From assembly GCA_050743125.1 (NCBI GenBank), contig JBOGEB010000022.1, positions 1 through 33,462 of the forward strand: a DNA stretch of 33,462 nt, in the 5' to 3' direction. Shown in pieces: positions 15,366-22,900 of the stretch. This DNA comes from JBOGEB01 sp050743125. Lineage in GTDB: Bacteria > Actinomycetota > Nitriliruptoria > Euzebyales > Egibacteraceae. A program made the translations under genes and the position numbers. The notes under the pieces are model-generated. The model was not told the origin of the DNA, did not search any database, and saw only the letters and a program-made list of their open reading frames with translations. The first letter of the stretch is position 1. Each line of letters begins with the position of its first letter.

Positions 15366-16521
15366 GAGGGTGGCGAGCTTCCTGGAGGCCCGGGGCAGCG
15401 CCTGGCAGCGCACAGTCGAGCGGGTCGAGGCCGCCACGCCACCGGACCGTGACCGGGTCATCGACGCTCTGCGCGCGGGCAGTATCGGCTGTGTCATCTT
15501 GGGTCATTGGCTGGTGACCGCGTTGGTCGTCGACGGGTCCGGGGTGCGGATCGCCAGCCCGCTGTCGGCGATGCCGTCGTTGGCCGCGCTGACCTGGGCG
15601 CTGCAGGTGATCGCGCTGTTCTTCTTCGTCGGCGGCTACGCGAACAGCCGCAGCCTCGCCTCGGCTCGGGCGGCCGGCCGCGGGTACAGGGCGTGGCTGG
15701 CCGGGCGCGCCCGGCGCCTGGGCCGCCCGGTCGTGGTCCTGCTCGCGGTCTGGGCCACGGCGGCGGGCCTCGCGGCGGCTGCGGGGGTGCCGCTCGCGCT
15801 CCTGCGGACGGTCGGGCTGCTCGTCGTGCAGCCCTTGTGGTTCGTCGCCGTGTACCTGCTCGTCACCGCGCTGCTCCCCGCCGCGCTCGCCGTCTACCGA
15901 CGGCTCGGGCTTTGGGCCGCCCTGGCGTCGGGGCTGGTCGTCGCGGTCGTGGACCTGCTCCGGTTCGGTCGGGGCGTCCCTGGCGCGGGTGCGTTTGGGT
16001 GGGCGACCGTCGTCTTCGGGTGGCTGGTCGCCTACCTGCTCGGCGTCGCCTGGGCCCACGGCCGGTTGCGGTCGTCCCGAGCGGCGCTGCTGCTGGTCCT
16101 GGGCGGCGGGGCGCTCGCGGGAGCCCTCGTCGGTTGGGGCGGCTACCCCGCGAGCATGGTCGGCGTCACGGGTGCGGCGCGCTCGAACCTCAACCCGCCG
16201 TCGCTGCTCGTCCCCGCCGTCGCCTGCGTGCAGATCGGGGTCGTGCTGCTCGTCCGCGACCGCCTGGCGCGCCTGGCGCGGCGCCCGTGGGTGTGGGCGG
16301 TGACCGCGCTGGTGAACCGCTGGGCGATGACCCTGTTCGTGTGGCACCAGACCGCCCTGGTCATGGTCACGTTGGCGCTCGCGCCCTGGGGTCGGGTTCC
16401 CGGCCTCCACACGCTTCCGTCCACCGGGGCGTGGGTCTGGGCGCGGCTGGGGTGGCTGCCGCTGTTCGCCGGCATGCTCACGGTCCTGTGGGCGAGCTTC
16501 CGGCGCTTCGAGCAAGCCTGA
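15364..16521 (+). CDS. Membrane acyltransferase (acyltransferase 3 family)
   Basis: 385 residues with about ten hydrophobic segments from residue ~38 to the end, separated by short Arg-rich loops. The GHWLV motif near residue 57 carries the His expected in the acyltransferase 3 fold. FFFVGGYANSRS and RRLGRPVVVLLAVW follow, as in actinobacterial members that O-acylate cell-surface glycans or antibiotics. The substrate is unknown. The open frame runs far upstream as the shadow of the divergent binding-protein gene; ATG at 15364 begins the conserved part. The last codons lie in a 37-bp sequence repeated at 17703-17739, so the present C-terminus (RRFEQA) was probably created when the methyltransferase island inserted. 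Confidence 0.85.
   Translation: MRVASFLEARGSAWQRTVERVEAATPPDRDRVIDALRAGSIGCVILGHWLVTALVVDGSGVRIASPLSAMPSLAALTWALQVIALFFFVGGYANSRSLASARAAGRGYRAWLAGRARRLGRPVVVLLAVWATAAGLAAAAGVPLALLRTVGLLVVQPLWFVAVYLLVTALLPAALAVYRRLGLWAALASGLVVAVVDLLRFGRGVPGAGAFGWATVVFGWLVAYLLGVAWAHGRLRSSRAALLLVLGGGALAGALVGWGGYPASMVGVTGAARSNLNPPSLLVPAVACVQIGVVLLVRDRLARLARRPWVWAVTALVNRWAMTLFVWHQTALVMVTLALAPWGRVPGLHTLPSTGAWVWARLGWLPLFAGMLTVLWASFRRFEQA
16478..16514 (+). repeat. Left copy of 37-bp direct repeat (acyltransferase 3' end)
   Basis: Matches 17703-17739 at 35 of 37 positions in the same orientation. It encodes TVLWASFRRFE of the acyltransferase. Confidence 0.9.
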
Positions 16522-17702
16522 GAGCAGGTGTCGAGCCTTCCCAGGGCGGTGTCGCGGGGTCGCCGACGAAGGCTCGCCGCAAGCCTCACCGCTGGAAACC
16601 CAAAGATGAAGGGCTTCTCCTATGATGCGAGCCGCTGAGGTAGTTCCTCAGGAGGGCTTGACAAAAACTCTCGCGCGGGCAGCAGCATTCCCTCGCCTAC
16701 GCTACATGGGCAGCAAGTACCGCTTATTGCCTAACCTTATACAAATCTTCAATGACATATCATTCGCTTCAGCTCTTGATGCCTTCAGCGGCAGCGGGGT
16801 CGTTGCGTATGCGCTCAAGGCTATGGGGAAGTCAGTTACCGCAAACGACTTCCTAGCCTTTTGCTCTACGGTTGCCGACGCCACCATAGCAAACCAGAGC
16901 GAGCAGCTATCCTCAGCAGACGTGGACCGACTGCTTGGCCCCGCAGCGGATACACGTGACTTCATCCGTCGGACCTTCGAAGGATTGTATTTCTCAAACG
17001 AGGATCACGAGTTTCTCGACTCTGCATGGTCCCACATTGACCAGTTCGAAGGACAGAAACGTAGCCTCGCCATCTCAGCGCTTTGTTTGGCAGCCGCAAG
17101 AAAGCAACCCCGCGGTGTTTTCACCGTGACGGATTTCCGATACGACGACGGCCGAAGAAGCTTGCGGTTACCCCTCCGTGAGCAAGCACGCTTGACAATT
17201 GAGGCATATAACAATGTCGTTTTTGACAACGGGCAAGCTTGCCAGGCGGTCCAGGCAGATGTATTCGACTTGAATCCCTACGGCTACGATCTTGTGTATC
17301 TAGATCCCCCTTACGCGCCACCAAGGGATGATAACTGCTACATCAAGCGTTACCATTTTCTTGAGGGCCTAGCGCTCTACTGGCGCGGCGTGCAGATCAT
17401 GGAAGGCACCACAACAAAAAAGCTTGAGAAGCGTTACACGCCATTCTCTTACAAACGCACAGTGGGAGATGCATTGTCGCGAGTATTCGAGCACTTCAGC
17501 GACAGCATCATTGTTCTTTCCTACAGCTCCAACGCGGTGCCAACTGTCCAGGAGCTCGTCACACGGTTGCGTCGGGTGAAACCTCGCGTCGAGATTAATG
17601 AAATAGATCACCGATACTCTTTCGGCACCCACGCGAGCGCAAAGCGCAGGGGAGCAACCGAGTTCATATTGGTAGGAAAATGACTCCCGCAGCGCAGAGC
17701 TT
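16515..17702. mobile_element. Foreign insertion carrying a DNA methyltransferase
   Basis: The ~1.19-kb segment between the two direct repeats has visibly lower GC than its surroundings and holds one gene, the D12 methyltransferase. It splits the end of the acyltransferase gene, as integrative elements that target gene 3' ends do, yet no integrase, transposase or terminal inverted repeat is visible. It may be a relic, a satellite moved in trans, or the product of homologous exchange with another strain. Confidence 0.55.
16622..17683 (+). CDS. D12-class DNA adenine-N6 methyltransferase
   Basis: 353 residues. RLRYMGSKYRLLP (25-37) is the N-terminal SAM-associated motif of the Dam/D12 class. DAFSGSG (53-59) is motif I and YLDPPYAPP (226-234) holds the catalytic DPPY motif. 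FTVTDFRYDDGRR and the C-terminal half contain the target-recognition region. It transfers a methyl group from SAM to adenine in a short DNA site that cannot be predicted here. No endonuclease gene is adjacent, so it is either an orphan or the remaining half of a restriction-modification pair. Codon choice and GC are unlike the neighbours. ATG at 16622 is used; a second ATG follows at once, and the ribosome binding site is weak. Confidence 0.9.
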   Translation: MMRAAEVVPQEGLTKTLARAAAFPRLRYMGSKYRLLPNLIQIFNDISFASALDAFSGSGVVAYALKAMGKSVTANDFLAFCSTVADATIANQSEQLSSADVDRLLGPAADTRDFIRRTFEGLYFSNEDHEFLDSAWSHIDQFEGQKRSLAISALCLAAARKQPRGVFTVTDFRYDDGRRSLRLPLREQARLTIEAYNNVVFDNGQACQAVQADVFDLNPYGYDLVYLDPPYAPPRDDNCYIKRYHFLEGLALYWRGVQIMEGTTTKKLEKRYTPFSYKRTVGDALSRVFEHFSDSIIVLSYSSNAVPTVQELVTRLRRVKPRVEINEIDHRYSFGTHASAKRRGATEFILVGK

Positions 17703-17739
17703 TCACGGTCCTGTGGACGGGCTTCCGGCGCTTCGAGCA
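17703..17739 (+). repeat. Right copy of 37-bp direct repeat
   Basis: In the acyltransferase frame it reads TVLWTGFRRFE and continues HALISAGWRARRGPTA to a stop, which looks like the displaced original C-terminus of that protein. Two bases differ from the left copy. Confidence 0.9.
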
Positions 17740-17747
17740 CGCGCTGA

Positions 17748-17984
17748 TCAGCGCAGGGTGGCGAGCCCGCCGAGGCCCCACAGCATGAGCAGCCCGCCGA
17801 CCACGCACTTCGCCACGGCGGTCCGCACGCTCGATCTGGCCGAGCGGGCGTCGCTCGCGCTCTGGCCGGGGAACACGCCCGTGCGCCGGTAGGCCAGCAG
17901 CGCCGCCCCGGTCCCAAGGAGCAGCGCGGCGCCGATCGCCAGGACCAGCCAGTTCACGATCTCGGCGATGGCGCCATTGGCCAT
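17748..17984 (-). CDS. Small two-helix membrane protein
   Basis: 78 residues with two hydrophobic helices (VNWLVLAIGAALLLGTGAAL and AVAKCVVGGLLMLWGLGGLA) joined by a polar loop. No known domain is recognised. ATG at 17984 has GAGGAGG about 6-8 nt upstream. Its first 31 bp overlap the end of the DUF4349 gene, so the two are co-transcribed and probably act together in the membrane. Confidence 0.7.
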   Translation of the reverse strand: MANGAIAEIVNWLVLAIGAALLLGTGAALLAYRRTGVFPGQSASDARSARSSVRTAVAKCVVGGLLMLWGLGGLATLR

Positions 17985-18898
17985 GCACGCTCCTCCTCGC
18001 TCGGCTCCACGCTAGCGGTGCGGCGGCGGGTCAGTCGCCACACGAGCACGAGCGCGCCGGCCGGAAGAAGCAGGGGGAGCAAGAAGAACAGAACCACGAT
18101 CGCCGACCCGACGACGTTCACCAGCGCGTCCCTCGCCGACTGCCAGTAGCGGCTCAGGCTCGGCCGCCCGTCGGCCTCGGGCGTCAACGGGAGCGGCACG
18201 CCGGGCTCGACGATGTGGACAGTCAGCGTCGAGAACGACGTCCGGTCCCGGAGCAGGTCCAGGCGGCCCTTGACCTGCTCGATCTGGGTCTGCAGCCCGC
18301 CGAGCTGCCCCTGCACCGCGATCGCGTCGGAGATTCCCTGCGCCTGCCCGAGCAGCCTCAGGTAGAACGCCTCCTGCGCCTGGAGTTGGCGGAGCCGCGC
18401 CTCCAAGTCGATGAACTCGCCCGTCACGTCCTGTGAGGTCACGTTGCGGTCACGGACCTTGCCGACCTTGCCGACGTCGGCGAGCAACCCCTCGTAGCTG
18501 GTCACGGGCACCCGGACCGTGACCGCGCCCGACCGGCCGCCGCGCTCGAGCGTGCGGCTCGAGCTTGAGACCACCGACCCGCCGAGCTTCTGCGCCTGCA
18601 AGACCACCGCTTGGAACGCGGCCTCGAACCCGTCGGCCCGCACCTGGACGGTCATCGTCCCGTCCTTGACGATGCGGTCCCCGGGTACGGCCGGGAGCGG
18701 AGGCAGCGGGCCGCTGGGCTCAGGCCGGCTCGCCTGGTCCGCGCCCTGCCCAGCGCGGGCAGCCAGCCCACCGCTCGACGGCTCCGCCGCCGCATCCGCC
18801 TGCCTCGCCTCGACCTTCCCGCTCACATCCCCTGCGGAGGCGCTGCACGCCGCCCCCACCAGCGCGACCACGGCCAGCGCGACCAGACGTCGGCGCAT
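17954..18898 (-). CDS. DUF4349 domain lipoprotein
   Basis: 314 residues. The start ATG at 18898 has GGAGGTGG about 7 nt upstream and opens MRRRLVALAVVALVGAAC, a lipoprotein signal with Cys18. A disordered Pro/Ala/Ser-rich linker (~20-75) follows. The DUF4349 core runs from VPGDRIVKDGTMTVQV through GGSVVSSSS, TVRVPVTSYEGLL and VTSQDVTGEFIDLEARLRQL. A helical, probably coiled-coil stretch (~185-240) contains the last of these, and a C-terminal membrane helix (IVVLFFLLPLLLPAGALVLV) precedes Arg residues. The family is an envelope protein of unknown function, so the chain would be tethered at both ends. Confidence 0.85.
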   Translation of the reverse strand: MRRRLVALAVVALVGAACSASAGDVSGKVEARQADAAAEPSSGGLAARAGQGADQASRPEPSGPLPPLPAVPGDRIVKDGTMTVQVRADGFEAAFQAVVLQAQKLGGSVVSSSSRTLERGGRSGAVTVRVPVTSYEGLLADVGKVGKVRDRNVTSQDVTGEFIDLEARLRQLQAQEAFYLRLLGQAQGISDAIAVQGQLGGLQTQIEQVKGRLDLLRDRTSFSTLTVHIVEPGVPLPLTPEADGRPSLSRYWQSARDALVNVVGSAIVVLFFLLPLLLPAGALVLVWRLTRRRTASVEPSEEERAWPMAPSPRS

Positions 18899-19230
18899 CG
18901 CGTCCACCTCCACTCCCACACGCCGACCCCACTGACCGGCCCGACGGTGAGACGCCACCCGTGGCGGGAGGGTTGCAGCTCATGGGTCCAAGCGAAGCTC
19001 TGCACACGAAAAGGGGCTCTTGGCATGGACCTGTGGGTGGTTGCGCGGTCATAGCGCCTGCTGCCCCCAGGCTCCGGACGCTCCACGATGTTTGGCGCCG
19101 GCAGAGACGCCGGCGCGCGGGCGCACGTCACCGTGCTGACACCAGCCCGCCCAGGCAGCCACCCCGCTACGGCCCACACGCACATCCACAATCTCTCCGC
19201 AAACCCCTGTCAACAGCGGCCGGCTCGGGA
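18899..19230. other. Intergenic region with terminator-like hairpin
   Basis: About 330 bp upstream of the DUF4349 gene and downstream of the nucleotidyltransferase gene. No credible gene lies on either strand. Apart from the hairpin at 19095-19116 and the ribosome binding site of the DUF4349 gene, I see nothing specific. Confidence 0.4.
19095..19116 (-). terminator. GC-rich hairpin after the nucleotidyltransferase gene
   Basis: GCGCCGGC and GCCGGCGC (8 bp) with a 6-nt loop, 115 bp after the nucleotidyltransferase stop. There is no U-tract. Confidence 0.5.
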
Positions 19231-19596
19231 TCAGGCCGCTCGGTCATAGACGACCACGCCCTCGCGCAGTGCGGGGTACAGGATGGAGCCGGGCAGGTGG
19301 CCGCGTCTGGCGATCTCTCCGGGATCGGTCACGATGACGTCAACCGGCACCTTGCCGCCCACGGTCCGGTAGATCGCGCTCATCAGTTGCGTCTTCTCCT
19401 CGCGTGGCGCCTCGTCGAACACGACGACGAGGTCGATGTCGCTCTCCCTTCGCTCCTCGCCGCGGGCGAGCGAACCGAACAGAATGATCCTCAGGGGATG
19501 GTGGGCTTCGACGATCTCATCGACGATGTCGGGGAGCCACTCTCTGAGTGTCCGGCCTCGCCAGCGCCCATCAGTGAAAACCGTCAGATGACCCAT
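19231..19596 (-). CDS. Minimal nucleotidyltransferase (MNT-type)
   Basis: 121 residues. IILFGSLARGEERRESDIDLVVV holds the GS-x9-10-DxD motif of the DNA polymerase beta-like nucleotidyltransferases, and VPVDVIVTDPGEI supplies the third acidic strand. Stand-alone MNT domains often pair with HEPN proteins as toxin-antitoxin systems that AMPylate the HEPN partner. No HEPN gene is adjacent here, though the assembly gap lies just upstream. ATG at 19596 is preferred over TTG at 19602. The first codons lie inside the 127-bp duplicated contig end. Confidence 0.85.
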   Translation of the reverse strand: MGHLTVFTDGRWRGRTLREWLPDIVDEIVEAHHPLRIILFGSLARGEERRESDIDLVVVFDEAPREEKTQLMSAIYRTVGGKVPVDVIVTDPGEIARRGHLPGSILYPALREGVVVYDRAA

Positions 19597-19699
19597 GGGC
19601 AACCTATCAGCCCGGTTCCTGCGGCCGGTTGACGTTTCAGCCCGACGGGGCAGCTGGACCCAGGGGGCGGCTAGATCCCGGGGGCGGCTAGATCCCGGG
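19573..19699. repeat. 127-bp contig-end sequence, left copy
   Basis: Identical to 19800-19926. Contains the start of the nucleotidyltransferase gene and, in its second copy, the stop of dnaB. It is most simply an unmerged overlap between two contigs. Confidence 0.9.
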
Positions 19700-19799
19700 N
19701 NNNNNNNNNNNNNNNNNNNNNNNNNNNNNNNNNNNNNNNNNNNNNNNNNNNNNNNNNNNNNNNNNNNNNNNNNNNNNNNNNNNNNNNNNNNNNNNNNNN
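19700..19799. other. Assembly gap (100 N)
   Basis: Exactly 100 unknown bases, a conventional scaffold placeholder. The flanking 127-bp identity suggests that the true distance may be negative and that no sequence is missing. Confidence 0.95.
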
Positions 19800-19926
19800 A
19801 GTGAAAACCGTCAGATGACCCATGGGCAACCTATCAGCCCGGTTCCTGCGGCCGGTTGACGTTTCAGCCCGACGGGGCAGCTGGACCCAGGGGGCGGCTA
19901 GATCCCGGGGGCGGCTAGATCCCGGG
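19800..19926. repeat. 127-bp contig-end sequence, right copy
   Basis: Identical to 19573-19699. It starts within codon 8 of a second, incomplete copy of the nucleotidyltransferase start. It ends with two tandem copies of a 17-bp unit (minus strand GGGATCTAGCCGCCCCC), the first of which carries the dnaB TAG stop. Confidence 0.9.
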
Positions 19927-22900
19927 TCCGGGGCGGGGGCCGCCGGGGCGGGCGTTGGGGGGCGTTGGGCCGCGAGCCATGTTGGCGAAGCGGGAGTGGT
20001 GGCCGAGGAACGACAGGTGGACCGTGCGCAGCGGCCCGTTGCGGTGCTTGGCCACGATCAGCTCGGCCTCGCCCTTGGCCGACGAGTCCTTGTCGTAGAC
20101 CTCGTCCCGGTAGATGAAGCAGACGATGTCGGCGTCCTGCTCGATCGAGTTGTGGACGATGATCCCGTTGGCGAGGAAGTTGTGGGTGCCGATCACCGTG
20201 GCGTCGTAGACGGGCTCCTCGCCCAGCGGTGAGACCTCGACGATCCTGTCCAAAGCCACGTCGGATTCGGTGGAGCAGCGCAGCTCCTGGTCGCCCAGCA
20301 GCTCCGTCATCGTCGCCACGCCGGGGGGGTGCGTGACGCCCTGCGCGTCCGTCCGCGCTTCGACCTGCGGATAGGCCTCCGCCTGGGCGCTCCGGGCGCC
20401 GTTGATCCCGACCCCCTCGAGGAAGCGTCGGTGATGCTCGCTGCCCGCCACGTCGAGCGTGCAGCCCTCCCGCTCTCCTCCCCCGGCGACCTTGAGCCGG
20501 CTCTGGATGCCCAGACGGAGCAGGAGCGCCTGCACTCCCTCCGCCATCCGCCTGCTCATGGCGCGGTCACCGCCTGCCAGCGGTTCGTCGGCGGCCCAGA
20601 GGTGACGGAGGAACAGCCGCACCTGCGCGCAGGGAAGCGTGCAGATCTGGTCAGGGATGCCACCGTCACCGACCAGGTGAGCAACCATGGCGACTCGGCC
20701 CTCGGGCCAGGGGGTGACCCTCGTGGGCTCCGGAAGGAAGCGCGGCACGGCGACTGGCGAGCCGACGGTCAGCTCGGCGAGCGGCAGCCAGCCGTCGATG
20801 GCGCGGAAGGGATGGTTGGCGGTCGCCTTGACCGTCCTGCCGGACGCGAGCCGGACGCGATAGACGGGCTTGGATCCGCTGGAGAAGACGTGCGTCATCA
20901 CCGACGGCACCAGGCTCAGCTGGTCGTCGAGGCTCCACACCGGTACGTTCCGCGCGCCGTTGCGCAGCAGGTCGCCCATCGTGACCTCGATGCCGGTGTC
21001 GGCGCGGGTGATCCTGGTGTCCGCCGTCAGGCAGCCCGAGTCGCGGAGGTCGGCGAGCTGAGGGCGACGATCGGCGCGGTCCTCGGGCTTCCGGGACAAC
21101 TGGGACAGCGCGAGGACCGGGATCTCCAGCTCCTTCGCGAGGATCTTCAGGCCGCGGCTGAGTTCGGCGACCTCTTGGACGCGGTTCTCGATCCTCCGGG
21201 TCGGCTGCATCAGCTGGAGGTAGTCGATGACGGCCAGGTCGAGGCCGTGCTTCTGCTTGAGCCGTCGGCACTTCGACCGGATCTCCATCAAGTTGATGCC
21301 TGGGGTGTCGTCGATGAACAGCGGCGCCTCCGCCAAGCGGCCCATGGCCTGCGAGAGCTTCGGCCAGTCGGACTCCGCCAGCCGTCCGGTGCGCAGCCGG
21401 TCGGAGTCGATGCGCGCCTCACCAGCGAGGATGCGCAGGACGAGCTCCATCTGCGACATCTCCAACGAGAACAGCACCGCCGGCTTCCGCAGGTTCACCG
21501 CGACATGGGTCGCCATGTTCGTGGCGAGCGTGCTGTTGTGGACGAGCAGATCTCCAGCGACGAAGTTGTGGTCGCCCGGGACGGTGAGGTCGTAGACCCG
21601 CTCCTCACCCGCCGGCTCGATCGAGACGACCCCGTCCCAGTAAATGTCGGACTCGGCGAGGGGAGTCAGCTGCGGGCTGCTGACGGAACACCCCGTGCGG
21701 CTGGCCTTCGCCTCGAGCACCTGCTCCCCCACCCCGACCGGGACCAGGTCCCGGTCCTCGGCGCAGTGATTCTGCCCGCTCAGCGCGACCGCGCGCTGAA
21801 GCTGGTCGTCCTTGCCGAGGATGCCGATCTCGCTGGCGAAGATCTCGATGCTTTCGCGGTCTGTGACCTGCAGCTCCAGCGCAATTCTGCTGGTGCCCTC
21901 CCAGACGTGGCGCAGCTCCCTGATCTTGGCGATCACGCCGAATCGCAGGAGCAGGTGTTGGAGCTGGTGGGCAAGCCGCTTCGAGACCGTCACGTAGGTG
22001 ATCTGTGCGTACTCGTCGCCTGCGTAGACGCAGCCGTCGCAGGCGAACAGTCGGTTACAGAACAGCGCGACCTGGCGGCGGGGCAGTCGGAAGAACGCGT
22101 CAGGGACGAACTTGTCGGGAGCCTTGACGCCCCAGAGCCCGTACTTGCGGAGAAGGTCGGTGAACCGGTTGCGGCGGCCACGTCGTCTGACCAGCCCGTA
22201 CGGGCAGCCGCTCGAGCCGCGCGCATGGACCTGGACGCCGAGTTGACAGGCCCACCTTTGGACGTCAGCGACGAGCGTCGATGACGTGGTGGGCAACGCA
22301 GAGGACCCGCCGCTGGAGCTTTCGCCTCCGATGGAGAACGCGACGAGCGCGACCTGCGCGTCGGGCAACTCGTCGTTTCCGAAGAAGGGCAGCGCACGCG
22401 GCGTTGCGATCCGGTCCCCGACCGCGAGCTCGACAAGGGGCGTCCACCCGTCGATCGTCAAGAACGGGTGGTTGGCGGTCGCGACGATCTGTCTGCCGAG
22501 CCGAGTCCGGAGCCGCCAGACCGGCTGGACGCCGTTCTCGTGGAACGCGGCCGGGGTCGCGCTGCGCAACCTCAGGTCCGGACCGAGTGACACAAGCTCG
22601 ATCGGCGCCGTGTCACCCGCTCGGACGATGTCCCCGATCTGGCGCAGAGCCCCAGTTGCACCATCTAGGCAAAGAGTGTCAAAACTGACGCACTTCCCCA
22701 TTGCCGGTCGGGCGGCGAGGATCACGAGGTTGGCGGGCTGCAGGCCCGCGGTGCACTCGTCGAGGTCGACGAACCCGGTCGCGAGGCCGGTGACCGCGGA
22801 GTCCTGCTCATGGAGTCGCTCGATCAGCTCGAAGCTTGCGGTGAGAAGCTCCTTCATCGAGGTGAACTCGCGGGCCAGGCCTCGCTGCGCCACCTGGTAG

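Noticed and set aside
18961..19632. 223-codon plus-strand open frame
   Set aside because: Its second half is antisense to the nucleotidyltransferase and the first half has no coding signature or binding site.
20329..22284. 651-codon plus-strand open frame
   Set aside because: It is entirely antisense to the intein-containing dnaB, whose reading frame is supported by clear helicase and intein motifs.
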